Shown here one piece after another: positions 1-13,951 of a stretch of DNA of 64,000 bases; the stretch's first letter is position 1; each line of letters starts with the position of its first letter. Both the position numbers and the translations under genes were made by a program. Under the pieces are notes generated by a model, which was given only the letters and a program-made list of their open reading frames with translations, searched no databases and had not been told where the DNA came from. Source of the DNA: Dactylellina haptotyla (lineage: Eukaryota; Ascomycota; Orbiliomycetes; Orbiliales; Orbiliaceae). The stretch spans positions 248,001 through 312,000 of the forward strand of contig CM062380.1 of assembly GCA_031310005.1 (NCBI GenBank), written 5' to 3'.

Positions 1-1626
1 CCTTCTTTTCGGTTGACTTTGCTTTTCCTCCAGAGCCTAAATACCGGCCCTTCGAGCTCACCAACAGGGGACTAAAAAACAAATAAAATAAAAATGAAAA
101 AAGGAATCAAAAAAAAAAAAAAAAAAAGAAGGTCCAGTCAGCTCTGGGAAGAAGACGAAGAAGCAATTCGGGAAAGAAGAAAAGCATTCGTAGTCAACCG
201 TGCTCATCGTGACCCGAAGGTCTCACTTTTTGTGCTTTTTCTAAAGGTGTGCGAAGTGGTGGTCTGAATGGAAATTTCGCACTTGACCCTTGTGCACGTG
301 GGGAGGGGTGAGAGGAAGGCGACCAGTTCTCGTTTCTCCTGTCGTCCTTCCCTCCCCATGCTTGTTGTCTCTCTCCTCAAGCCGTCGCTCTCTTTTTTTG
401 GGCAAGGGCTTGTAGCCTGGGGGTGGGCTTGTTCCCCATGCCGAATAGCAGAAGGGAACGAGAGGTGCCACCCCTGTTCTACAGTAACCCCTGTCTAGTC
501 TGCAAGGGCTACGCCGGCCAATCAGAAGCTGCATGAGCCTCGTCTGTTTTCTGAATTCTCTCAGGAAGACCACAATTTCTTTTTCATTCGCATCTGCAGG
601 CTCACAGCTGCAAGTTTGGTTGAACTGATAGGAGGGCACTGGCTCAAGAGTTAAGATAAAGTATCTTGGGCTTGTACCCATCGGGATAAATGGACCAGGG
701 TGGTTGTGGGGCATCGAGTGCATCCATGTAGGCGCGTACCAAATATAAGTACACTGGCAGGACCGGCATGCTTTTCATGCAAGCTCCGGGCGCCAAAAGG
801 TCTCTCTTTTCTCAAGAAGAACAAGAATAGCAGGAAGACGAGCAAAGAAAGCAGAAGGGACCTACATTGCACACATACAACATAGCAGTCTTTTTTTTAC
901 CATTTACTACCACACCTCACAAGCACACGCTACCAAACCTACTACCTACATACAAACTTGCGCACTTACTTGCCAGCACACGCAACAAAAAAACTTGACA
1001 GACGGCCGACCCAAGATACATTTGTTACTAAGAATAACCACACAATAGATCCATATCACCAAAAAAGAAGCCGAAAAACGTCCAATTCAATAATTTTTTA
1101 GTCTTTTTGACAGGGGAAAAGGAAAGAAAGCTTCTCTTCGTCAAAGAACCCTACCTACTAAAAAGTCAGCCTCTTGGTTAATTATTTTGGTATGTCTCCG
1201 CACCCGACTTTATAACTTCTATGCCTCCCCATACATAACAAGGTCTTCGCCTCTTCTGGTTTCTCCTCCCCCATTGCTTTACTCTCATATACTGTACCAA
1301 CTTCAATTCTACAGGACGACGTTGACGCTCTGCCCTGTTTCTATTTCCCCTTGTTTCCATTTTATAATAGTCCTATTGTGTTGCTTTAGTCGCCCGTCTA
1401 AAATATCACGGCGCCTGCTCTTGGATTCCATAACCACTTTGTTTGGTTCTAATAGTTTTTTTTTTGTTTGGTCTGATTACTTTTGAGGCCCAAAGACTTA
1501 CCACCTTCCTTTGATCAAAAGACATTATATCGTCACAAGAGATCGTTGTGCAGTGTTGGAGAGCAAGTAGCTTGACGCCTTCCTTCAACCTTCATACCCC
1601 TCTCGTCGCTTAAACTTCCTTTGAAG
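1..1626. promoter_or_regulatory. Upstream region of the Zn2Cys6 regulator; no gene seen
   Basis: No open frame here shows convincing protein-like composition. A run of 19 A lies at 109-127. From about 880 to 1620 the plus strand is rich in pyrimidines and CA/CT runs, as in the promoters and leaders of filamentous fungi. It probably holds the promoter and 5' leader of the regulator starting at 1627. No transcription start can be placed. Confidence 0.4.
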
Positions 1627-3671
1627 ATGCAACCAAAAGTACAAAAGACAACTTCAAAGACCCATAAGAGGTCGAGAACTGGTAAGTTTTTTCGCTCCTT
1701 ATTCCTCTTGCCCCATCACGGACTGGTATTAATGATTGCAAAGGTTGCTTCACATGTCGCCTTCGCAGGAAGAAGTGTGACGAAGGAAAGCCTGTGTGCA
1801 GGGCATGCAAGCACCTTGGATTAAGTTGTGACTACAAGAGACCCTCCTGGTGGGGAAATGTAGAACATAGACGGCGGCAGAAAGAGGTCATCAAGCTGCA
1901 AATCAAGAAGACCAAGGTAACTGAGAAGGCAGCAAACAATGCTATGGCATCGATGAGCGTGACAGCATATCCGTCATCGGTATCGCAGTCTACGCTGCCT
2001 ACACCAGAATACTATTTCGATGGTATGCCGCGGCCCGTGCGATCTCACTCTGTCGACTCTGGTTATTCGTTAGAGTACGACTACGAACAGCAGGACCCGA
2101 GTTTCGATAAAATGCAAATGGCACATCCGACACAGGTCAATTTTGTCGAAACATACGATCCCAACGCATACCCGTATAATGGCGCCTACCCAAACATCCT
2201 CGAGAACAAGTCCCAGTCTTTCCTAAACGCAATGCCTGTAGACAGGAGAGAAAACATGGCCGCATTCTGTGGCCCTCAGAGAAAGGACTCCGGATTTCCT
2301 GGTGCAATCCTTCCCTCGATGTCAGCGGAAATGTACCCAGCAACCGACCTACCTACTCCTCCGCTGCATCCTTCCGTTATACTCCCATCTCAGAACCCGA
2401 CACCGGGCGAAGACATTGTCGATTTCAACTTTGTTGATTTCAACAGTTGCCCGGAGTCTGTTCCGATCAACCAGGTCAATGAAGATGACCAGGACCAGCA
2501 GCTCCTCAATCACTTTGTGATCAATGTTCTACCATTGATTTTCCCGGTCCTTGATTTGAGCGTGCCGTACTCTCAGAACAGCTTCATCGCCCCGGCTCTT
2601 GGGAACAACCCTTCATACCTGCACTCCTGTCTTGCCGTGGCCGCGATGCACATCAAGGCCACTGAGCAGAACATTGACACTGCCGCTGTCGATGAGGATA
2701 TCATGAGACATAGAAAATCCACAGTTGAAAGGCTGTGTGAGGCTATGAATCTCAATGTTGATCCTGTGCAGCCATTGGAGGCTATCTTGAGTGTTATCGC
2801 TCTGAGAGCCTTTGTTGCTTCGGTTCACGATAATCTCCCGGATGTCCCATGGCATCAGCATTTTGAAGCCGCGATAACCATGATTCAGCAGATGAACCTG
2901 ACCTCCCACTTTCAGGAACTCACTTCATCATCCCCCAATTCCGCTTTTAATATGGCGCTAGCCGCTTGGATCGATATCCTTGGCTCAACAATGCAAGGGC
3001 AGTTCCCTGCCCTGGCGCACGAGTACTGCGAAAACTTCAAAGAAGGAAAGAGCGCTGGCCTCAAGGAACTCATGGGATGTGACGACAAAGTCATGTACTT
3101 GATTTCTGAGATCACATGTCTCGAATACCACAAACTTTACGAGAACCTTCCTGACGCAACACTTCTGGGTCATATCACATCCTTGAGTGCTTCGATCACG
3201 TCGACAGAGACTGAATTTGACCCTGTTGTCGCCGCTCAAAATGGCCCAATGGACCCAACAATCCTTTCTGGTCTTATCACTGCCGCCTACCGATACGCCG
3301 CCAGAATTTATCTCACTACTCTCATGCCTGCCTATCAAGGCGTACCATTCAACCACAACGTCCCAGCCGTCATTGAACTCGTTGACAAACTCACAACTGT
3401 TCTTGAGTTCATTCCAACCGGCGAGGACGGCTTTGATCGTTCCCTCTCTTGGGTCTACCTCATTGGAGGGTCCGTAGCTACTCCTGGTTCTGCATTCCGA
3501 ACCATGCTGCAAACTCGGTTTGAATCTCTTCCTCAAGAGCTCAGATTCGGTAGTTTTGTGGACATGTACGAGTTGGTCAACCTTGTCTGGCGCGAAGCTG
3601 ATGCCATTGGCACCTATGTTCCATGGCGAACTGTCATGAGGAACAACGAATGGGATATTTTGCTCCTTTAA
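1627..3671 (+). CDS. Zn2Cys6 fungal transcription factor
   Basis: Two exons, 1627-1681 and 1744-3671, joined in phase 1 across a 62-bp GTAAGT..AAG intron, give about 660 residues. The binuclear zinc cluster is complete: Cys20, Cys23, Cys30, Cys37, Cys40 and Cys47 follow the CX2CX6CX6CX2CX6C spacing, with basic residues between Cys23 and Cys30. The intron falls just before the first cysteine. A Pro/Ser/Gln-rich linker follows to about residue 230. The C-terminal two thirds is a helical regulatory region resembling the Fungal_trans_2 (DUF3468) class, for example a DDKVMYLISEITCLE helix. The family binds DNA as nuclear regulators, usually at CGG-type half sites. Its target genes cannot be told from this window, since its neighbours are unrelated. 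The start chosen is the first ATG of the exon that completes the zinc cluster. Confidence 0.92.
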
Positions 3672-5437
3672 AACCCGTTCCTCCTCCATAACTCGGATCA
3701 CCTCTTTCGTTTACATTTCTTATTCTATTGTACATATTACATGACCATATACCCTTTTATTGTTGCGATTAATATTTGCTTTCTGTTGCAGGGGTCTAAC
3801 GAGTCTTCCTTATCTTCAACCCGCGCTGAGCGCTCTTCACGACTCAAGGGCGCAAACAGCTTACCAATTTCTTTCCTTTCTTTACTATAATAACTTGACG
3901 AATTCCTTTCTTTTTCACCTTTCTTTCCATTTCTTTTCCTTCCATCCACGTGTCTCCTTATCTCTCATTCGTATCGTTTGTTTTGCCTTATTAGCAAGTG
4001 TAATACCCATTTGAATACCCTTCAGGAGTTTCATCTCATTTGGCCTTTTCCTATCTTCCCTAATTGGCTCTTCCTCCTCCGTTCTACAGTGGCGAATCGA
4101 GGAATGATAGCGTGGGAAATAATCACTTTCGTTCAAGAAAAAACACAGCATTTCTTTTGAATCTCATCAGCGGGATCATAGCGGCAGTCAGGACTCATTT
4201 TCTTTTCTTCCGAATTTCTTTTTACTCTATTTTCCTTATGGGCCTTCTTATATTAGAGAACGGGGAAAATTATCTGATAAGCGGAGTTCTTTTTTGTCGT
4301 TTCTTTTCTTTTTCTTTTTCTTTTGGTTTAATCCACATGATATTATATAGCATTGAGTATTGAAATCAAAAAGAATACTAAAATATATTACATAAAAACA
4401 TTCTTCTGCCATCAATCGTAATCCTTCTTTAGAAAGATCTTATTTTTTATTTTATTTTTTTTGGTCTGCCGCGAGACAATGTTCCGCCCGTGATGACTGA
4501 CTTGTGCCAAATGGAGGAAAATTGAAGAGCAAGCCTCGTTATCAATTATCCCAGACCCTGCGCTGGGCAGATCGCCATTTGAGTGACTTTTTTCGTTGAT
4601 GGCACCCTTTCAAAAAGTCGGTCAAGGTGCCACCTTCTTTCAGAGCTCGACATTTGATTAACTTAGATTGCTAGAATGGCGTCTTTGCCGGCCGAAACCT
4701 CGATTGCCGGCCTAGGCCTTTCCAACCCTGGCCCCCCAAAAAACTGGGGTTGGGTTGTCATGCTCAGGAAACAGGTAGGGATTATCAAGGGTAATATCAG
4801 AAAGTTGTGGTGGTGCCTGGCATGAGGCTGGTTAGCTCGTCATACATGGAATGAAAGAACAAACGAGTTTGTAGAACATTTTGAACGGGAAAGCTTGCAA
4901 ACTGCACCTGCGTCGAGTAATATTTCTTTGCATGGTCAAGGGTATTTTCCCCTTATGTCTCCAGGAATTTTGCTTGCCTTTTAGTTGGGGGGGTACGTCT
5001 ACCACACGAAGGTGCAAACATCGCATCCAAGAACTGGGAATATCTCCCAGTTTCGAAATTTCAATGGTTGATGTTGGCTTTCGATCCGACGTAGGCACTT
5101 ATTCTGCCAACGCCTAACTGCAACTAATATTCCTTTCGTACCTCACCTGCATGGACACTATCTCATTGTGGGGTCGCTTTTGGAAAGTTTTTTCCTGCTG
5201 CTCGCTGAATCTAACCATGTCGGCTTACCGTGCAACGATCCGGGAACTGGAGACCTTGCTTCAAACCCGGTGTCGGCCAACCTCAAGGGAAAAGAAAACC
5301 CCACACTTCCCCAACCCTGCTGCATCTCGTATATGTACCGCATTTGCCTTGGTAGTTTTCGACGACAAGAGTGGAGATGAACTCGAAACCTAACGGCCAG
5401 GTGGAAGTTGAATTATTACAGGTTGCTGGATCGCTTG

Positions 5438-5460
5438 CTTCTTCTTCTTCTTCTTCTTCT
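5438..5460 (+). repeat. (CTT)n microsatellite
   Basis: About eight copies of CTT in a row in a noncoding stretch. Confidence 0.9.
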
Positions 5461-7566
5461 ACTACCTTTTTTCTTCTTTACTCTACCCTCCAGAAGTTTC
5501 CCGAAAAGAAACGATTGAGTGGAAATAAAGTTATAAGGTTATTGAGTGTGCATCTTGCCGTAGCACCGCTCCGGTGCGGAAACTGCCGACGGCCTCACAT
5601 TTCCCACATCTTGCTTTTTAAAAACCAAAAATTCCATGTTGCAAAAGCAGCCCCAGCGCCATGGGCTTCTAAATATGTAAAAAAACGATCGCGTTCTCAC
5701 GAATAGTTGTTCATTTCCGTTGGGAGATGGTAGCCATGAACGATGTGGGAAGCCGCGGACACGCCAGCTTCCACCAACACCAAACTGCAACCGACATGCA
5801 GGTTGTTTCTTTTGGGTGAAAAACCAAGAAGAAAAAAGAAAAAACAGAAAGGTGGTGGTACTTTGGCCGACCGACCCACCACTCTTCGGCCACAATACAT
5901 CTTAATTCCCATTTTCACGAATCGGATGGGTTACAAGACAATCCGCAGATGCCCAGGTAGTCCAGAAACAAAACATACCTTTGGGGCTTGCATGTTGGTG
6001 GAGTATTCCCACTCATCGATTGCGGGCAAGCACAAGGGCAGCTATCCAAACGCAGTGTATTCATTCATGTTCATGCACTCCCAAGCTACACAAAAATGCT
6101 ACTCAACTTCGCGGCGAGGGAATTTAGGAAATCATCGAGAGACAGTTAAAATGCAGTTGTTTAGAGGGTGCCAAATGAGATGGCCTAGAAGAATCCATAA
6201 TAGGCATCTTAGCTGTAACCAAATAAGTCCTATATTACAAATCTCTATAGGATGCCGCGTTATCGGAAGCCACGCCAAACGGCAATTATCCTAGACCTCC
6301 CTCGCTTTACTTTTCTTACTCACTTTGTTGGCTCTCTCGGGTCTAGTCCTACCCCAGCTTATTTCTCTTCTATGATCTGAGATTATTGAAACACGAGGAA
6401 ATATTCCGTTTTAATAAATCCTATATGATATAGAAAGATTTTCGTCTATACCTTCGTTTGTGCCCTTGTGCAAAAAACTTTTTGATGAAAGCAAGACAAA
6501 TAATTTGCAATGAGCAGTGCTTCACAGCCTGTCGCCAAACCCGATTAGATTTCGCGACGTTTTCATAGCACGGGTACACATAATCTGTTACGTATGCTAT
6601 CCTCTAGTTGCACAAAAAAGACCAGGAGAGAGCTAGCAAATGGGCATGGAAGAATGTTAAATTACATCCTAATTGACTTAAAATCTAGCGGACTATTTGC
6701 AAATTATGTCTGGGAGCTCATTCTCAACGAGGCGTCATGTACAACCTACAAAGGAAAAAGAAAGAGAGAAGGAAAAAGGAAGGGAAAATAAAAGAAAGAT
6801 AGAATTTCGTCAAGATTCTCTAAGAAAAGGGCAGTTAACTTGTCCAGATGCTGAAAACCCCAACATGTTTGATCACTTGCTCTCGTGTTTTTCTGGCTCT
6901 GGTTAATGTTTGTGCACCTGGAGGATCCCAGGGGCATGGTATTGCCCTGCTTTTGATGCAACATCAGAGTTTGCAAGCCATGTACCGTGGGGTCCTTCTA
7001 TGCATAGAATGTCGGTGTAGGTCCCTGGTGCTGGAAATTGCAACCCCATTAGTGAGTTCCAACCCGTAAGATCCAGAGGTTCATCGCAATTGGAAAGGTT
7101 CAAATGGAACTGAAAGGTTTATGCTATTTGGGATCAATATTTTGGATATTTGCCACGAAATGGGGGTTTGGCCTTTCTTCCTGTTCTGCGATACTTGCGT
7201 GGGGCGGCATGTTAGGCCTCACGATAGAATTCGGCCACGAAGATGACCAGGGCCACCGTGGGAAACACTATGCAAGAGGAAGGTGGACCAGGGGAAATTA
7301 AAAACCCCGCACGATACTTTTTGCACTTGCAAGACAAATCTCATGTCATGGGTGCATATGATAATCGATTAATCAATATCAAATCGTGGGGTCGCGAAAA
7401 TGCTCGTGATACTACCCAAAGAGGATCGAATGGCCTTCCGAGGAATGTGCGAACTTGGTTTATCCCACGTCGACGACGCCGGTCCCTGAAATAGTCAGAT
7501 CGCAACGATGCATCGGGAAACTGCTCAACCAAGGCTTCAACCGATTCCCAGACGATACCCAGGTAC

Positions 7567-7590
7567 CGCTGGTATCGCTGGTATCGCTGG
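7567..7590 (+). repeat. 9-bp tandem repeat, 2.7 copies
   Basis: CGCTGGTAT is repeated at 7567-7575 and 7576-7584, followed by a partial third copy, CGCTGG. It lies in noncoding DNA. Confidence 0.85.
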
Positions 7591-10119
7591 CTCCGAACAG
7601 TCTGCCGTTCCTGAGAACCGAGACATGAGGTCTCGTTAAGGTACTAGTACGTTCGGTTTCTCGCTAGCAGAAATTTCGATTCGATTGAGAAGCGGGCGCG
7701 GGAGCGGGACAGCAAGCAATTCAGAAGCAGAAAGTCAGGGCAGCGGAGCGTGCAGCTCCATCAGGAAAGGATTGTCCATGCAGCGTTCGGCTCCTCGTCC
7801 GGACCGCACTTTAACGCATTTCCACTGCACAAGAATCATCATACTCCGCCCGTCGTTTTTGTCACCTGCGAGAAAGGAAAAAAAACTTCATGGTTAAACT
7901 AATTTCCACAATGAGAAAGATAACGGAAAACATGGAAAGAATGAAGGAAACCGATTGCGAAACATGATGCCAACAGGTCCTTTCAGTTCGGACTGATTTT
8001 GACGCTAGTGCCGCTGATCCGCTCAGGCATCGGAAGAATTAGTTCAGCCGCAGATTTATGATCAACTGCTTGCTGGTTGCATGTGCAGGAGGTAAGGAGG
8101 TAAGCGAGCATGGGGGGGCTGTCATGACAGTGCGCGGGGCGGCGACATTGCGCTTGGGGCACCATGGAAGTATCCTAACTGGAATGGATATCGGAGACCG
8201 TTCGAGTCGTACGTCGTTCAACTTAGTGATTATCCAATTATGGTGGTTCGAAAACCAAAAAATTAAACCAGAAAATTAAATAGGTTACTATGCTGAACAA
8301 TCTTCAAGATTATCATCCAGTTTCTTCAAATTTTGGTGGGGTAACTCGAAATCCGATTGGAAGGTAGGAAAACATCAGATCTTCCAACCCAGCCGCTTCG
8401 ACGGTTTTGGTGAAGCTTGAAAGAAAGGGAAAAATTTTCGGTTCGGAGCGAAATATCCTTGGCCCGGGCTCCAAGCCTATCCCCTTAAGCCTTTTTTGTG
8501 CTCAGCCAAACTCTGTTCCTTTTTTCTTCCACCCGGGCTAGGCCGCGCAGGGCGGACCTGCTAAAGAGCGGGCCTTTCCTCTGCCTTTTCTCTTCTTCAT
8601 TTCGGTTAGCATGAGTGGTTCGTAATTTCGATTGCGAAATTCTTCCCGCTGCGGAGTCCTGGACAAACAACGTTCTTATCCGGCCGGTATCTCCACTTTG
8701 AAAGTGAATCTTCTGTTTCGGCTCGTGCCCTCTCAATTGCCGCGCCATGGTTGCGACGAGGCCACTCAAACTCCCACCCTGTAATAAAAGTGGAAGATAA
8801 GGTCGCTGGTTTCTATGAAGAAAAGCTCCATGAGGCCTCTTCGCTAGCGCACCCCACTTTGAGTGTCAGTCCACCAGAATCTAAACGAGAGACATGATCG
8901 CTGCGATGAGAGACATCGCCTCGTCAGCGGCGTGTAGACTGCATCTATAGCCAGCAATCCTTGGTGCACCCTCGACTCTCACTAATCCACCTGCACATTT
9001 CAGGAACCCTTTTGCCACACCTTACCCATGAACGTGTCTTGACCATGAGAATACATGAAAATTCAGTACATTGGAATACAAATTCATGCTTCGATTTTGC
9101 CTCACATATGCACTGTCATCAGATGTATACATGTATACAGATCGCTGTTCGCCGCAGCATGCGATTTCTTCAATTCCTTCCTTGGAAAAAAGGCCCTCCA
9201 AGTAGCGAGCGAGGGTTTCAAGGATTGTAGAGGGCAGGGATCCAGCCTCTATTGTGCCGCTTTACCCGCTCACGAGCCAAAGACTTCCCTGAATCAAACC
9301 TTTTAACCGACGATGAGGAACACATGTGGGTATTCGAGAAACCTTCGACGGAGTCTCCGCTGGAGCCATCACGGAAATGCCTTCGGGTAGAGTAGCGCCG
9401 ATTCACTCTAGAGATATAACAGTCGCCACCGCCGAACTGTGGCAGGCTCTGTGTACGGTTCATCTTCTGTGCTGAAGCGGGGCCGTAATACAATGCAACG
9501 GCCACCGTTCCACACTTTCAATGAAAACACGGGCCGCACGAGCTCGAGTTGCACAGATCACGTTTCTGTTTGAGTGTCCAATTTCCGCTATCTGGAATTC
9601 CGCAAATTTTCTCAACTTCAATATGGAGAACGTCATGGCCTTGATCTCTGTTCAATACAAACAATGATATAGACAATCCTTAGAGAAAGAGAAAAACAAA
9701 AAGGGACTTTTCTGCGAAACTTCGGTTACTCCCAAACGCCATTGGCTGACAATACCTTGCCACGGTATGTTCCTCCCAATGAATATATTTGATGTTTCTT
9801 GTATTTTAAATCCTACAAGTGCAATGCACGAAACGTCCCGAATAGCACGCTACGACGGAACAACCGACGTGTGAAGAGAGAAAAATAAAAGAAATAAAAA
9901 GGGGACGACATGAAATTTGCAAGTTGCATACAAAAGAAGAAATTCCCGGGGACGTCAAAAAGCAAAGTCCCGTGATCCAAAATCGGGCGCAGACCCTGGG
10001 ACGGATTTAAGTTATTAACTCAACTCTTCGTCTCGTATTCCCACGGTCAATAACGGCTCGTTTATCAAGCCTCAAAAATGTCCTCTTCGGCTTCCATTTC
10101 TTGGTTCGAACAGAGCTGC

Positions 10120-11050
10120 TTATGAAAACTCCTTAAAATGCCAAATAATTGATCCGTCCCCCGTTACAACTGTGGCTAGCAGCCCCGTTGATGCCACCCG
10201 ACGATGGTATCGATGGTTCTGTTTTCCAATTTGGTTCTGTTGCTCCCTTATGCGCCGGGCTTCAGTAATTTCGCCCGCAGGAAGTCTGCTGTACGTATAG
10301 TCCAACGGATCGCACTCAGCGTTTTCCTCCTCTTCGTCTTCGTTACCGATGCCCGCCGGCTGTAGTAGATGGAAATCGTCGAAGAACAGAGGTTCCTGCC
10401 GACTTACGTCCTCAGCGCCGCGCTCGCTTGAGAACGCATAGTTGGACGGTGAGATCACCGGCGATGGGGGTGGTGCCTTTGGCACCATTGCGGCCTCTTC
10501 TTCAATCTCTAAATCCATAATATTGGCATCTTCATCTAAGAAACCGGAATAATCGAAGGACCCCCCGCGAGAGCGTGGTGCGAACAATGATGCCTCCCGG
10601 TTCCGTGGGATAGAGTGGTCTAAACATCGTAATAGGAGCTTCTTATATGGGTCCGCTGTTACGATGAGTTATTATAGTTAGCAAGCGGCTTTTTATTCTT
10701 CTCAGTGGGCTGTAATTTCAAAATTTCGGCTCTTGACACCCCCAACCACGCGATGCGTGAAACGTGACCAATATTTGGCTTGATACTGATATCTGAACGT
10801 ATAAATGTCTAAATCGAGTTTATGAAATGAGAATAATAGCAAACTTACTTTCCCACGAGGAGCCGAACAGCTCGAGTTGGCTGATTCTACGAAGGTCTGT
10901 TTCGTCAGGAAAATCTAGTTCTTTGGCCAGATCTTCGCAAAGACACTTGTAGAAGTCGCTGTCGAATGTGTCGTAGTGATAGCCAGTATATTCGGTATGC
11001 ATCATACCATGAGTATAGCTACTGAACCTAGGTTCCATGCAAATTGCCAT
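10120..11050 (-). CDS. Acidic hypothetical protein
   Basis: Two exons on the minus strand, 11050-10849 and 10619-10120, join in phase 1 across a 229-bp GTAAGT..TTTAG intron to give about 233 residues. I do not recognise the family. The N-terminal exon is rich in Tyr, His and acidic residues and ends in an acidic helix (ELDFPDETDLRRISQLELFG). The second exon carries an acidic and proline-rich middle, including DLEIEEEAA, PKAPPPSP and a DEEEEN run. A basic stretch follows (TEARRIREQQNQIGKQNHRYHRR). There is no signal peptide or membrane segment. The composition suits a soluble, partly disordered regulatory or scaffold protein, but that is inference. The open frame continuing exactly across the proposed junction is the main support. 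Confidence 0.62.
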
Positions 11051-13951
11051 CTTTCCTCAATCTTTTGACCAAGCTTATAATCCACAAAACTGCAGTATAT
11101 ATGGGATTGAGACTTGTTCGATATTCAATGCAATATTAGCTGTCTGAACCCCAAAAACCCCGATACCACAGAACGCCAGATCTCGTCAAGTAACTGAAAG
11201 GTAACTTCGTGTTAAACAAAAAAGCTTCGAACACCAAAAAATAAAGAATCTCAAGATAATGGAAAGTAAAACGCCGATGAAGCCTCGCGGCTAGCCCTCA
11301 AACCTATCTAGAAACAAAATCGTAATACAATAAACGAAAGGATAGTCTCTGAACGCGTAGACACAACGTTCTTCGAATGTGATACCAAAGCTACATCGAG
11401 AAACAGCGAGGACGTATGAATACTATATAGCTCGAATGCACCTCGCCTCACATTATTTGGCTCGTCCGTCTGCGGTTGACGGTAGGAGTTCTCTGGCGAA
11501 TGGCAGACACCCGATCGCGATCCCTGAACCTGCCGTTATTGTAGGTTCAGCGAGGACCTCCGTGCTTACAATCTCTTATGATACGACACGATATCTTTTC
11601 TGTGGAGGCTACCAGTGCTTTTCGCATCACACCACCATTTTCATTTATTTTCTTGTTTGAAAAAAATGGGGCCCCATATTTTGCCTCTTTTGTTTAAAGT
11701 TATCCATCGAGGGTATCCTGTGTGGCAAAGTAGTCGAATCGGTCATCGATCTCAGGATCAAGGGTCGCTCTATTTTTTAATTTTTTTAAAGAAAATATTA
11801 TCCTGCCTTGGAAAGGGTCCCTGAGCTTTGCTGACCATTCAGCTGTTGAGCGCTTAATATTTAATTCAAAGTGGGTGGCTCGTTTACCAACACTTTGGGT
11901 CAGCCGTGTTATATCTGGAGGAGTTCCACTGCCACCGAGTTTATATCAGCGTGGGATGCTTATGGATCAGACAAAGCGAGAGCTGAAAGAGAAAAAAATC
12001 CCTTTTTGGTCAGCATGGGACCTCCTAAGCCAGAATAAAAATATTTCTGGGTCTGATGAGAGGGATTTCTGCTGGCCACCTTCTTTTAGCCATTGGTGAC
12101 CATTTCAATCAGAATAGATTAAATCTATGCCGTTTGATATCAATTTTCGTCCCGCACCACAATCATTGGAAGCCAGCCATTTTCGCGGTCGGGGGTCAGA
12201 AAAACGAGGCCGCGTTCACTCTTGGTCAGAACGCACCTGCCCATGGCCATGGTAGCACGAGGTGTCATAACAAATGCAACATCACGTCGGCCACTCGACG
12301 AGCTCTCTTACGGCTTTCATGAGTCGGCCGACCACGATATTTTGCTAAAAATAGCGTAAGTATCAATTAGACATAGCAATAGAGTATCTTGTAAGCATGT
12401 TGAGATCCTAGTTTGGTTTTTTTGAGCCTTAGTCACTATTCGGAACCTGTTGCTTGAAATGTGATTCGACTTAATTCAAAACAACGCAAAAATAATGTCG
12501 CATATGTGAGCATTCTAGAATTTCCCACGACTCCGTTGTGTCATTGTATCTTAAATCCAGATACTGTGATTTATATTTTTTTGCAACTATAATTTTATTG
12601 CCCGTATGAGATCAATCCCTCGGTCTTGGTTAGTCGCTATAGATGTTTTAGCAGGAAAATATCAAGGCATATTCCTGTTGACTCTGGAAACGAGTTAACG
12701 TAGAATGGACATGTACGTTTTGGAAGACCCATACTATAGGGCCACGGTTCCATCGTGCATGTATCATGGCTGTCCTTACTAAGGAATGGATGTTTCCTGG
12801 AGTTTGAATATTGTAAATCAAAAGTCGCTATATCTGCTTTCTACGAAGAACTTTTCCAATTGTTCAGCTCAGCCGTTCGTTACAATGGCACGATTAAACA
12901 GCTTTCTACTTTGAAGCTTCGCCTACACATAAACACGATATCTTCTTGAAGGATATTAATCGATCCATATGTGCCACGAGGGCTCCGTATCGATACTATC
13001 ATGTGGTGTAGATGGGCGTTGTACGAATATCTGACGATACAAATACTCAAATTGACGTCATGACCTCCTCCATATAGCTGACTTTCCGTGCGTATTCTCT
13101 AAACCCAGCAGGAAGATCCTCTAGAATTCGACATGTCCGAGAATTTCTAGAATGAAGCGTTTATCTTCGTAATTTTTTTAATTTTTTCCCTCGTCGTTGC
13201 TCTGGGTTCATTAGCCCGATGTTTCGAGGGGCTTATCCCTTCGAGGAGGTTCACAAGCGGGTTTGGACAACAAAATGTTGTATTCTGAAACGCCGAGGCC
13301 AGTTTCTCGTCAAGACCCATTATAAATTCGGCTAGAACCCAAACTGAAAATTACCTGAACGGTTCTCGTAGCCCCGAACATTCTTTTTAGTTTTTAAGGG
13401 AATTTCTCATAAGGGGAATACCCCGTCGGTTACCATGATTCTGCACCATTGAGTGAGAGTAGACGTTTGGTCTCGGAGCAACGACCTTAATTGCGTAGGT
13501 ACTTCGATGAGACGAAATAATTTCTATAGAAATATCAATTAGCGTTGACGTGATCAGTGGATTTCTACAACAATCAGCTGAATCTCAGAAAGTCAGTCAC
13601 ATCGGCGTTTGGTTTAATATACTTGCTCTGTAAGAGAAAAATCGATCTGGATTCCTGGGCATTCGCCAAGGCAGTTTGGTCGTGCGAGGCAATACTATAT
13701 AAGCATCGCATGGGACTGGATAATTCATGAACTACAAACTACACATCTATCATAATATACAAATCCCTGGTGGATTCTGATACTCTCGCTAAACAGGTTT
13801 TACGAATTTCATTATCTCTTTTTTTCTAAATATCTTCAACTATCATTAACACAAAATTGTCTAAAATTTAATATACTTACGACGCTGACGACAAGCTTTT
13901 GCATTTCACTACAGACTCAACGATAATCCTAGCTGTTTAAGGCACAGAAGC
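11051..13951. other. AT-rich intergenic stretch
   Basis: No gene is supported. GGTCAG or GGTCTGA-like words recur between about 11750 and 12230, which could be residue of an old repeat, but no terminal repeats or target-site duplication could be fixed. The last 300 bases hold the likely promoter of the secreted-protein gene at 13952. Confidence 0.35.
13696..13702 (+). promoter_or_regulatory. Candidate TATA element of the DUF7029/DUF7223 gene
   Basis: TATATAA lies about 250 bp before the start codon at 13952. A T-rich and CT-rich leader lies between them, as is common before strongly expressed fungal secreted proteins. It is assigned by position only. Confidence 0.35.

Larger units (their letters stand above)
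3672..10119. other. Gene-free stretch between the regulator and the 10.1-kb gene
   Basis: Open frames of 60 to 180 codons occur on both strands. None shows a family motif, and none can be joined to others through matching splice sites. The sequence alternates T-rich and purine-rich stretches and holds short tandem repeats near 5438 and 7567. The first few hundred bases are likely 3' UTR of the regulator. I see no RNA gene or transposon here. Confidence 0.4.

Noticed and set aside
241-723. 160-codon minus-strand frame
   Set aside because: Composition is random-like with no motif, and it lies in the pyrimidine-rich upstream region of the regulator gene.
2985-3701. 238-codon minus-strand frame
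   Set aside because: It is the antisense shadow of the Zn2Cys6 regulator exon.
5743-6294. 183-codon plus-strand frame
   Set aside because: No family motif, irregular composition, no splice partner. Stop-free length alone is not enough.
11750-12240. Recurring GGTCAG-like words suggesting a small transposon
   Set aside because: No terminal inverted repeats, target-site duplication or second copy could be found in the window.
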